The notes under the pieces are model-generated. The model made no database searches, was not told the origin of the DNA, and saw nothing but the letters and a program-made list of their open reading frames with translations. Shown here one piece after another: positions 34,301 to 44,985 of a stretch of DNA of 64,000 nt. The stretch covers positions 1 to 64,000 of the forward strand of contig VZRG01002355.1 of assembly GCA_013397435.1 (NCBI GenBank), given 5' to 3'. A program made the translations under genes and the position numbers. The first letter of the stretch is position 1; each line of letters begins with the position of its first letter. This DNA is from Erythrocercus mccallii. Its lineage: Eukaryota > Chordata > Aves > Passeriformes > Dicruridae.

Positions 34301-34669
34301 AGCTGGATAAACACATCATGCAATGAGAGAGCAGCTGGCTCGTGTGTCAGGCAAAAAGTGAATCCTGCAACATCAGGCTGGCAACAGGCCACTAGTGCCA
34401 TTCTGCAGGGTTCATCCTTGGCCCAGTTCTCTTCAACAACTTCATAAACAACTTGGATGCAAGACTCAGAGGGATGCAAAGTAAGTTTGCAGATGATTCG
34501 GTTTACAGGCTCCCCAGGAAAGTGGTCACAGCACCAAGCCTGAAAGAGTGCAAGAAGCATTTGGACAACACTCTCAGGCACGTGGTGTTACTCTTGGGAC
34601 TGTCCTGTGCAGGGTCAGGAGTTGGACTTTGATCATTCTAGTAGGTCCCTTCCAACTTTGAATATTCTA
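31350..34669 (+). mobile_element. Long CR1 LINE copy (interrupted)
   Basis: Carries successive CR1 landmarks: a 5' portion with GCTGACACCTGATGGGATGC (31588), endonuclease-domain remnants (31860-32400), the RT domain around 33220-33455 with DDQGKPVEIIFLDFSKAFDT, then after an insertion the downstream RT region (34267-34480), and a 3' end at about 34640-34669 (GGTCCCTTCCAACTTTGAAT). About 2.5 kb of CR1 excluding the insertion, unusually long for this 5'-truncating family. Many stops and frame changes. Confidence 0.85.
33456..34259 (+). mobile_element. 804-bp LTR-like insertion in CR1
   Basis: CR1 reading is broken after GATACTGC and resumes at ATACTGCCTCTCACAGGGTC. The 7 bases ATACTGC occur on both sides (33449-33455 and 34260-34266), a target-site duplication. 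The insert has a TATA-like AATATATAAATGG near 33962, a pyrimidine-rich stretch and an AATAAA near 34181, consistent with a solo LTR, although its ends are not clean TG...CA. Family not recognised. Confidence 0.75.
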
Positions 34670-35138
34670 TGGATCTGCAGGATTGTGTCCAGAAAAGGGC
34701 AATGGAGCTGGGGAGAAGTCTGGAGCAGAAGTCTGATGAGGAGCAGCTGAGGAACCTGGAGGGGTTCAGCCTGGAGAAAAAGAGGTTTGGTGAGGACCTT
34801 CTCGTTTTCTACCACTCCCAGAGAGAAGGTTATAACAAAGTGCGGGCTGGGCTCTTCTCCCAGTCAGCTAAGTGCAGGATCAGAGGAAATGGCCTCAAGT
34901 ACAACAGGGTAGTTTTGGATGGATATTAGAGACAATTTCTTCAATGAAGGGGTTGTCAAGCCCTGGCACAAGTTGTCCAGGACAGTGTGAAGTCACCATC
35001 CCTGAAGTGTTCCAAAGCTGTGTGGATATGGCACTTGGGGACATGGGTTAGTGGTGAACACAGTGATGCTCCATTAACCCTTTTATTTATTTTATCTTAG
35101 AGGTCTTTTCCAACCTTAACGGTTCTGTAATTCTGTGA
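34670..35138 (+). mobile_element. Second CR1 LINE 3' fragment
   Basis: Begins right after the end of the preceding CR1 with CTGCAGGATTGTGTCCAG, continues through AGGAACCTGGAGGGGTTCAGC and ends CTTTTCCAACCTTAACGGTTCTGTAATTCTGTG. Same orientation as its neighbour, giving a head-to-tail pair. Confidence 0.85.
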
Positions 35139-38100
35139 TCTCTTACTTAATATGAAATTTTCTCTAGTGCCTTCTACAGTTTGTGTCTAGGCCACTAACA
35201 AATACACTTAGCAAGAGTAGTCCCAGACCAATTATTGAAGAACCTACCAGAAGTTCGACCCTCTTCAGCAGATGATCTTTCATCTTTTTTACTCCCTTAT
35301 TTCAGTAATTTATGGAGTAATTTCTGTCGTTCTGGAAATCACATTTACTGTCTATTGCAGTACAAAGTGCCTTTTGCCTTTTTGTTACAGATTACTAAGA
35401 AAACCAGTTCCCAAAGGAAGACTGGAGTAATTTTGATATCCTAACAAACTGTGTAGCATGTTGATTTTATTTTGAGGAACAGAAACAGGGAACTTTTCCT
35501 GCTTTACACCTACAGTTCACCAGTTCATATGTTTAAATTATTTTTCCATTCAAAACTTGATGTGCGGATCCTTTTTAAAAACGGCTTTAAAATTATAACA
35601 AGGAAGATATATTTCATAGAGATTGTCACTCTTGTTGCTTTGTCTCTTTTCTTCAGAACTTGTCTAGCTGGATGGCTTTGCAGAAGTGTTCAGGTACAAG
35701 GGTCAGAGGAACTCAAATGAGAAATTGCAGCTGGTTTGCTTTAAGATGGAAACATCTGCATAATCTGAGTAGACAAAAACAGGATTAAATTTTGAGAAGG
35801 GAGAATCAAAATACATTTGCATATTGAAGTTAAGCTAATTATTGAGCCCATAGAGCAAGTTTTGGTGTAGATGCAATGCAAAGGAGAACCGCAAAGACTT
35901 GGCTATCCAGGCTTGGTCAGGGTTGAGGCTGTTAGTCTGATTGCTTAACTTTTGTTTTACTAAATTAAAGTCAATATACTAACTAAGGGAATTACAATAC
36001 TGATATCTGTAATTTATGGAAACAACAAGTTGAAAAAACAACTGGAAATGCCATATGGAAAGCTCTTCCAATATCTAAATGCAGCCAATTTTTATTGGGA
36101 GGGATGGATAATAAAATTTTACTTGTTTCATTATAACAAATTTGGTAGTAGCTGCTGGTCCCTAAAGCTTTAAGTTCCAGGTATTTGAGAGCTATAATAG
36201 CAAACAGGCATCAAAAGAATTTTGCATTAAACCCTCCTATCCCTGAAGTCTGCTTAATATTTGGGAGATGTTTCCCATGACCTCAGAACACCGCTTTACA
36301 TTCACATCTGACAGTTGCCATCCATCCCACGTGGCACATCCCACCCTTCTGCAGGTGCAGGCATTGCACAAAGCTGCACAGCACACTGATGTGTTATGAT
36401 GGTGCAAGAACACCAAACTGACAAATCTCTAGCTGGGGCTGACAGGTATGGAGGCATTTACAGACAGGATGTGTTCCTTTACATTTCTGAGCACAGGAGC
36501 AGGAGGGAGATTCTCCCCTTTAGGAGTGAAGGTAGCTGCACTGCTCAGAGCAGCAGGTCGAGGGACAGTATTTCCCCCACAGCTGACATCCTACCTGCAG
36601 CACTGGGAGTCAGAATGAGTGAGCTCCAAGTTCTCAGTGTTTCTCTGGAATCCAGGTACAGAGCTGGTGAGTGAAGCAGGCAAAACACATTGTCCTGTTC
36701 TTTATGAAAGCTGCCTAGCACACCCAGCACAGCAGCTGCTGCTCCCAGATCCCGAGTACCTTCTGAATTGTAAAAGCCATGCAGGCTCACCTGAAGGCTG
36801 GCTTTGGCTTGGTGAATGGGTACATTTTGATCCATCAGATCTTAGTGTTTAAGTAGACTTGAATAAAGCAACTCAGTAAAAACCCCTATTTCTGAAAACA
36901 TGTTTTGCAGTGGTTAAAACTTAAAGCTCAATCACTAACATAAATCTGAAAACTTAGAGAGTAAACCAAATTTCCCTACATCAGGGATATTGGATAGACC
37001 ATAGTGACTTATTTTGCATATTCTAGGTGAAGGAGGGGATGACTGTGCATTTTGGTAGCACTTTTGTAGTTTGTTAACAAAGTATGCAGCATCATTCACA
37101 CAGGCATTTGTCAGATTAAAAAAATATTTCTGGTAGACATTTATTTATTTTTATTGGTCAACTCTGGTTAAACCCTTGGACACTAGGTGAACTGTTTCTT
37201 CAGTTTAATATGAGGACTATGCTTCACTAGAGAAAATAAACTCATCTACTGCCATTTTTTGGTTTTATCATATTACTGTTTTGGCAAAGAATTTATTCAG
37301 TTTCCAGTATTTAGTTATGTATGTGCTACTAACTAGCTTTGCTACATTCCCTAGAGAAAGCTCCATTAAAACTCTTAATGTGACACCACATATTTTTAGT
37401 AGACTAGAAAATAGTTGCAATTTTAATTTAAATTGAAATGACTGTGTAATGGCTGGACAAATCACTCTCCAATCCCTAGAGCTCTTAATTGTAATTCTCC
37501 ATTGTTTCTATGCATAAATTTTCTTTTTAAGTGCTCATTCTGAAATACTAATTTTTTTGAATGTACAATATCCATTTAATAGTTTTTTATGGTTAACAAC
37601 TTCATGATTAAACTTAAATGGTAGATATAAAAGGTGGAAATGATATGGCTAATCAAGTGTTGGGAAAATAAACTGTGTTTGTATCTTGAGATGACAATGA
37701 TTTAAGGGCCTTCTCTTTGAGGAAGGAAAGGGGGGAAATATCCTACTGGGAGTAATGGGCAGAATTCATTGTGTTCCTGTAGCACAGAAGCAATAATCAT
37801 AATGAGCAGTTCTTCTTTAGCCCTTCCTACTGCCTTGAGTCATCATCACAAGAAAACAACCCTTTACCCAACATCTCAAAAATAAATGGAGTAGTTTGTA
37901 TGTTGCATCAACAACATTCTGATTTGTTTGGGGCTGGACAGAACCGAGGGCAGCTCTTACCTCCTGGGAGCTGGCAGCTGTCCCAATCCAAGACCTTCAT
38001 GGAAAGCTGTCACAAAGTCTTACCTCATCTTCCAATGTCCATCTAAGACATACAGCTGCCAAGCTGTGTCCTTAGCATTAGCTCTTAGGGTGTTAGCTAT

Positions 38101-38757
38101 CATCATTGGTCACAGACCTGGAGATGCAAACTGAGGCCTTTCTCTACTCTCAGTATTACTCTTCTACTATTGCAAATTTTTCTATCACACAGTCTACCTC
38201 ACAGCATTGTGGCTCTTCTTATCTGTATCACCTTCTTTCTCCTCCTCCCTGCCTGTTCCACCAGTTCCTCCTTTCTTCCAGGACTCTTGTACCTTCTCAG
38301 TTTGTGACAGCTCTTAGGGCCTTTGTCTCCCACTCAAAGCCTTCCTATGAAGGATGCTCTTGGCCAGCCTTTCCCAAATGCTTATTACATCCCAAAATCT
38401 CTCTGGCTACTTGGTTGCTTCTCACAGATTTCAGTTTTATCAGTCTCCCCTTCCTGTCCACTCCCTTTGTCCAGGCTTGAGTCTTCCAAAGTGATTGCCA
38501 CTTTTCCTGAAGACAGCACAAAGAAAGTGAGCTAATGACCATCCTTTCTAGGACAAAATTCTCCCTTTTGTCTGCAGGTAAAAAGAGAAAAATCTGTATT
38601 GGACAGACTGTTGGCTTCAACAGGAAGATGAGGTTGAACCTTCAGAATACATCACAATCCCAAGGAAGAAATATAAGAAACTCTATAAAGAAAACTAAAT
38701 ACCTCAAGATATCGTACAGGAGACAATTTCCAGGTCACACTGCTGATGCCAAGCAGT
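35139..38757. other. Intergenic, no gene or repeat recognised
   Basis: 3.6 kb, AT-rich, especially 36900-37700. No open frame with family features. If regulatory elements of a neighbouring gene exist, this repeat-free block is a candidate location. Confidence 0.5.
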
Positions 38758-39030
38758 ATTCATAGAATTAAAGAAATTCGGGTTGGAAGGGACCTTTAAT
38801 GGCTGTCTAGTCCAACTTCCCTGCAATGAGCAAGGACATCTTCTAAAGCTTTATTTTGTGATATGTGCCACTATGCTTATAAACCCATGTGTGAACACTT
38901 GTCTATCCCACATCAGGAGGGAGCTTACTCAAATATATAGAGAAGATGTTAATTTCAGGGGATTTGGACAAAATGACCTTTAATATCTCTTCACCTCAAA
39001 CTATTCAGTGATTCTATGATTTTATGAATG
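38758..39030 (-). mobile_element. CR1 LINE 3'-end fragment(s)
   Basis: TTCATAGAATTAAAGAAATTCGGG and GGTTGGAAGGGACCTTTAATG at 38758-38805 are the reverse complement of a CR1 3' end. A + oriented CR1-like end (GTGATTCTATGATTTTATG) lies at 39008-39026, suggesting two small copies in opposite orientation. Confidence 0.65.
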
Positions 39031-41089
39031 CCAGTGGAACTGGCAAGCTGAGGTGCAGTAGCAGGTTTGGGACCTCCAGGGCTGGAACCTCTCTTGACCT
39101 CTACCAGGTCTTCCCTTGGAGTGCAGGAGCTGGATGTCCCTGCAAAGGTCTGGCCAGAGAAGGGATTCCTCATGTTTGAACTCAGAGAAGTCCCTGTCAG
39201 TCAGTACACTCATGGGGCTCAGGAAACACCAGTGAGGTTTTCAGGGGTTTCATGAGGCTGAGGAGCAGTATAGGAAGCAAGCACAGAGATTGACATGATT
39301 AGGGAAAGTTGACCCTAAGGAGAAAAAACAATAAACTTTTTCCCAAGAAGAGAAATTATTCAGATTTACCTTATAAAATGGTGCTAGAAATTGTGAAAAT
39401 TAAATTTTCATTTGCAATTTGAAATCAGACCCACTTGTCTTGAAAACCCATAGCTATTTGGGAAAGGAGGAAGCAGAGGAAAATATTCAGCTTTTCTCCA
39501 GTGTTTATTTGCAGGGTTTCAGCTTCAAAAGCCAACTGGGAAAATGTAACTCAGTTGCTAGATGTGTTGACCTCAAATGCTGGCAAAGGGACATTTAGCC
39601 AGGATAAAGCAGAGTTCCCAAGTGGGAAACAGTAAAGTGGTTTCCTGCTGTTAGTAGCAGCATCGTCATTTTGAATCATGGAGATCTGCACTCATCTTCT
39701 AAACTCTCTCTATATTACTGTGCAGCAATACTTTACAGCCTCCTCATGCAAATATTCAGGATAATACAGGTTTTCTTTTAAATAAAATCTCAGCAGCTAG
39801 GAATTAATCCATTTTAAATTAATTGCATAGTAATAGATTTTCGATTTTGTTTAAGTTGTGGGCTAAAAGAGAGTTTTAATATTGGGATCTGGGCTGCTTA
39901 GATAAAGTCCTATTCAGTACACACCTACAGAAAAAAATCTGTAAAGAAAAAAACAACAGAACACCTGTGATGTGTGAATTCTGAAAGGCCAACTGTAAAC
40001 CTGTATGTCTAGCTGAACCTGCTTATATCATAATCCTTTAGACACAGACCATGACCAGATCTGAGACTAAGTAGACCTAGACGTCTCTGAAAAATTCAGA
40101 CAAAGAGGGGATCTTGCCAAGGCTTGTGACTCAACAAGAGAGACCATAACTTGATACTGTAATCCATTGCAATAGATGAGTTATTGTTAGGAGTTGTTAT
40201 TTAGATACTTTTTTAGATAGCTTTATGTAGAGCTCAGCAATACTTAGATACTGTATTAGCAATAAATTTAATCATAATCATCCCCAAATTAACTGTGTCT
40301 CACTTCTCATGTGTGGCTGAGAGCCTCCCCATGGCTGCTCATCCACAGCACCACTACAAAAATATACTCAGTTTTACAGAAGTAATCCTATGACAGGTGA
40401 TTTTGGTTGTGTGTGGATAGAAAGGAAAGGACCTTACACTAAAAGAGGACCTGACAGGATGCTGGGGATCCTAACCTACTGCAGCATAGGAGTCAGATGA
40501 ACAATCTCAGATGCAGAGCCCCAAAGGGCAGCAGTGAGGCACAGATTCAGAGTAGGATGCTAGACCCAGGGGCAGTAGGGGGGACATTCCTCCTATACCC
40601 TCCTGGGAGATCATGCTACAGAGAGAGTGTTTGGGGCTTTCTCCTCCCTCAGGGGCTGGCAAGTGTTTTGGGAAAGGCAGGAGAAGAAGGCAGTGTGCTG
40701 CAGCTGGGAGCAAGTCCTGTTTTTCTGTTCATGTATGACCCTCTGCTCACCCCCTTGGCAGGCACCAGCTTGCAAGGAAAAGTCTTGTGCTGGGGAGAGG
40801 CTAGGGAGAAGCTGCAGAGAGAACTGACCCTGAAGCAGAGCACTGCAAAGGAGTGCAGCCCCTCTGGCAGTGACAGTACTTTGGGCCAACCTGATCACAA
40901 AGCCATACATCCAAATTACAAGGGCTTTATGGATGTGTGAATTGTAAGTCTGGAGAAGAGAACTGCAAATGCACTTAAGGTGCAGTGTGGGTGATTTCTG
41001 TCCCCCAAACTCTGGAGTCCTTGTTTCCTAATACTAAGCCACCCAGCCACACTGATGATATGGGCTGCAACCTGCTGAACTTCCCTAAG
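39031..41089. other. Intergenic, possible LTR remnant near 40.2 kb
   Basis: No gene recognised. Around 40180-40345 a run with repeated TTAGATACT motifs, an AATAAA near 40261 and a pyrimidine-rich end looks like the 3' half of an LTR, but no edges are clear. A 147-codon open frame at 40497-40940 lacks features. Confidence 0.4.
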
Positions 41090-41258
41090 GCTTTGGGAAC
41101 ATGGCTCAGGCTCATGGATACCCCGTTCCTGGAAGTGGTCAAGACCAGATTCCATGGAGCTAGGAGCAAGCTGATCTAATAGAATTTGTCCCTGCCCATG
41201 ACAGGAAAATGATCTTTAATGTTCCTTTCAACACAAACCATTCTGTGATTCTTTGATT
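41090..41258 (+). mobile_element. CR1 LINE 3' fragment
   Basis: Blocks TTCCTGGAAGTGGTCAAGACCAG, GTCCCTGCCCATGACAGGAAA, GATCTTTAATGTTCCTTTC and the end CATTCTGTGATTC are decayed CR1 3' UTR. Confidence 0.8.
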
Positions 41259-41316
41259 AACTTTGATTTACCCCAGTCCTTGATGAGTCAGGGAATAGTA
41301 AGCATTACCTGCATGC

Positions 41317-41936
41317 TGTCGGGGTCTGTCCAAGGATGTCATTTGCCTCATGACTGTCTCCAATGACTGAGACCCTGAGAGACTGAGACCCCAGATAGCC
41401 CCAGGCCTGGCTGAAATGAAACGTTCGCAGGCCTTGGATGGCTGGTATGCATCCCCATGGGAGCAGAGTGCAAGAACAATGTGCTGGCAATGAACCATGC
41501 CTGTTCACCTGGACTGGTCTGTCCGTACTGTCCGTACCAGCGGCCAGGTGCTGCAGCTTGTTCCTGAGCAACCAACCTCAACACAGGTGGTTCCTGTTTT
41601 GGCTCTGTGCCCCTCGCTTTGGCTCCCACCTCAACCACCTATAAAAACTCTGGAGACCCCCGCTCACTTTTGTGTACACCCCACATAGATCGTGTCTATA
41701 GGCATTGTCGGCCTCGAGGACCCGTCCCTCCTGTTGGTAGCTATATATCCCCTTCCCCTCTTTCTCCATCTTTCTTTCTACTCTTATTTCTCACCCACTA
41801 TCGCATTTTGGTTGGCACTAAATAAAGGTGCATTTTTGGTTAAGCAAACTGACTTGTCCCATTGTTGTGTCTTTGCACTTTGAGATCCCTAAAATGAACC
41901 ATCACAACCCCCTGCTTGCATTAGTGGATCGTGACA
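41317..41936 (+). mobile_element. Solo LTR, 620 bp, with target duplication
   Basis: Starts TGTCGGGGTCTGTCC and ends GGATCGTGACA, so the tips are TGTC and GACA inverted repeats. It is flanked by the 5-base duplication CATGC (41312-41316 and 41937-41941). Inside are a TATA box (CTATAAAAAC, about 41639) and an AATAAA signal (41820s), in the order U3-R-U5. A 5-base duplication fits ERVL/ERV3 or some class I elements. Clean edges and flanks imply a complete LTR left by recombination of a provirus. Confidence 0.9.
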
Positions 41937-42604
41937 CATGCTCATTGCTGGGCCTCTAGTGGGATGGCAAGTGACAAAGCAACATGGCAAGCTGTGGTAA
42001 AGGGCTGTACATGTTGCTACACTCCTCTGGTGTGAAGCACTCACTCCTTGGCAGGGGTTTTCCCTGTGACCTCTTAGGGACCAAGCCTGTCCTGCTCAGG
42101 TAATGAGCTTCTCTGTACACCTGATCTGGGTTCTTGGTTTGCTGATCTCCTTTCCCCATGAAAAGTCAGCCAAGAGTCACCACAAGTCATTCTCCTTGAA
42201 TATATTTTCAGGGTCAGGGCATATGCTTTGTTCAACCTGAAGCAAAACACATATCTTGACTTTCAGAGACCTACCTTAGAAAGGAGCTTGTGCAGTAGCA
42301 GGAGGAAAGAGGTAATTTCAATATAACTATAGCGGGTGATTAAAAAAAAATGTAATAACAGCATAACATTTAAAGGAAGCCTGTTCTGCGGCAGAGACCC
42401 TTATGACCTGTGTCAGCTCTGGAGATGGCTTTGATGAGGGTGTAGTGGGCAGCAGTTCCCCCTCTTGAAGGTACTCCTTGACAGGGACCAACATATCACC
42501 ACCTTCTGGGGATGGTATCTCAGTCACTTGGCCTGTTTTCAAGTTGTGCGTCACTCTGTGTGTAGCTTTTTTCAATATGCTGTGGCTTTGCAATTTTGAC
42601 CAGT

Positions 42605-42688
42605 TTATAAACTGTGTAGTCAACTCTTCCTTTTTCATCTCTTTTTGTGTGTTTTTTTTTTTTTGCAACTAATTTATAAACTCAAGGA
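42605..42688. repeat. 84-base direct duplication, copy 1
   Basis: Begins TTATAAACTGTGTAGTCAAC, holds a T13 tract and ends AATTTATAAACTCAAGGA. It is matched by 43642-43725 with only a few differences. Within each copy the 9 bases TTATAAACT appear at both ends. Confidence 0.85.
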
Positions 42689-43641
42689 CTACCCCTCTTT
42701 CATGTTTCTGAGTTGGAAATCTTGCTAAAACCAAAGTGCTGACACTCATGAACTGTAAATCATTATTTAGTGGAAGAATATTTACTTAAAATATTTGTAA
42801 AGTAATGGCTATCTTACTGTACTCCTCCATGGATATTCCATACTGGGATGATCCCATCATGATCAGACAGACTGAACAGACTTGTATGGCTACTCTTAGT
42901 GTTTTTTTGAGAGAAGTTAATCTATTCTTCATGTGTATGGTTTTACTTAGCACAGGTCATAGAGAAAAACCTAATTTCTTCTTAAAAAGACAAACCCAAG
43001 AACTTTTACAACACACACATACACACAATCACGTCCTCCACCAAGATGTAACTAGAGTTGCCAATGAGTTTTTGGTGTATCAAACAGATTTGATTAAACT
43101 TGTTTTTGAGGATTGTGTAAGGTAAATTCATTAAATCAATTAAGTAGGGCTCAGGTGATCATGGGCAGGTCACAATGGTCCTGGGTTGCTGCTGGCATGG
43201 CAAGGTTTATTAAAATGATAAAGTTACAAGAAGAGATGATCCTGCTTACTATATACAGAACAGAAAGGAAAAAACGTTAATCAAAAATTCATAATCATAC
43301 GAATGAGCACAAGCTCATCCTGAAAAGAAATTACTTTTTATTTATTCTATCAGATGTAAACAAAAAAAAATCCCTTGCAAATATGTCCTCTTTGGTGATT
43401 TTCATGTATTAAAACATATTATGTTAATTTAATCATAGAAAGGATCTTTAAGGATATGCCTTTAAATAATTATATAACTCCATTTAACAGCAGTGTGCCA
43501 AACCTGTCCCCATGGATTGCAAGCACTGTGTTCTATTTTGTGCAACAAGTGCTCTGAATATCACTTTGGATGCACCTCCTACAATTTCAGAATTGAGCCC
43601 TCCGCTGAAGGAACTCAGCCAAGCTGTTGTCTCTTTTGAAG

Positions 43642-43725
43642 TTATAAACTGTGTGGTCAACTCTTCCTTTTTCATTTCTTTTTGTATTTTTTTTTTTTTT
43701 TGCAACTAATTTATAAACTCAAGGA
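43642..43725. repeat. 84-base direct duplication, copy 2
   Basis: Same length and orientation as 42605-42688, starting TTATAAACTGTGTGGTCAAC. Sequences outside the 84 bases do not match between the copies. Confidence 0.85.
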
Positions 43726-44299
43726 TTTGCATTTATCCCTAAGTTTTTGAATATTTAACAAGGGAAAGCAAGCATCTTTGCATGCTCTGTCTGTACCTGT
43801 CCAGTTGGCTTACAATGCCTCCAAGATGTGAGAGATGTTGTTGCTGTTTGTGCCCATACAAATGGTTTGCAATGGTCTTTTGGTTCTAGGAGGTGTATGC
43901 AGGGCAGAGAGGATTTGAGCTCCAATCTATTGATAGGGAGATAAGGTCTGTTTGGGATAGCCCACATGACATGTCAGTTGTTGGGAAAGACAAAGATCAG
44001 GAACCTTCTGGATGTGTTAGAAATGAAAAATGCTCCTCCTCCTTACAGCTGTCGTTTGGCACCAATGGAGGACAGGGCACATACACATGGACCAAATATT
44101 ACAACGAGCCTAGCAAGGGGCGGTGCTGAACTGCTGACTATACACTGCCAGACACATTCAGTATGTTTTTCTGAATGTGCAAATCGAGACTTCTTGTTCC
44201 ATCCTCATAGTGTGATGCCTCAGGTAACATCATCTCTATTTAGCTAACTACTATAAAAGCAGCTCCAGTAATTAAATCCTTCTCTTGGGAGTGTTTTTT

Positions 44300-44985
44300 T
44301 TGTCCTGACTAGAGCCAGCAAGCCAGAGAAGAACCTCATGAAGTTCAAAGAAGTGAAAAGCCAAGTGCTGCCCTTGGGAGGGATGGCCCTGAAACCCAGC
44401 TGGAAAGCGGATGGCACAAATAACCTTAGGTGTCCTGGTGAACACAAAGTTGACCATGAATCAGCAAAGAAGGCAATAGCATCCTGGACAAGAGTATCTC
44501 CACAAGTCTGAGGGACATGAGCCTTCCTTTATACTCTGTACTGGCGAGACACATCTGGAGTACTGTGTCCAGTGCTGGGTCTCCCACAACCACAAAGGCA
44601 ATGAAGGGATTGAAGCATCTCTCTCATGAGGACAGGCTGAGAGGCTTGGGACTATTCAGCTTGGAGAAGAGCAGGCTCAGGAGGATCTTATCCATGTATA
44701 TAAGTAAGTAATGGAAGGAATGATGATAAGGAAGCCAGGCTCTCTTTAGTGGTGCCTAGTGACAGAGACCATGGGCACTCATGTAAGCACAGGAGATTCC
44801 TTTTGAATATCAACAAACCCTTCTTCACTGTGAAGGTGACTGAACATCATACCAGCGGAGTCTCCATCTTTGGAGACTAAACCCAACTGGGCACAGTCCT
44901 GGTGGCTGTGCTTGAGCAAGTAGTTGGAGTGGATGATCTGCAGTGCCCCTTCCAACCCCCAGCATTGTGAGATTCTGTCTGAAAT
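44300..44985 (+). mobile_element. CR1 LINE 3' part
   Basis: Landmarks: CACATCTGGAGTACTGTGTCC, GAGGACAGGCTGAGAGGCTTGG, the later CACTGTGAAGGTGAC, and the end CCCCTTCCAACCCCCAGCATTGTGAGATTCTGTC. 5'-truncated with frame breaks. Confidence 0.9.

Larger units (their letters stand above)
41942..44299. other. Intergenic with an 84-base duplicated segment
   Basis: No gene firmly recognised. It contains the duplicated segment described separately and a 113-codon minus-strand open frame (42327-42668), EIPSPEGGDMLVPVKEYL and onward, that reads like coding sequence but matches no family I know. Confidence 0.45.

Noticed and set aside
40497..40940. 147-codon frame
   Set aside because: No domain, no context, and overlapped by equally long frames on the other strand.
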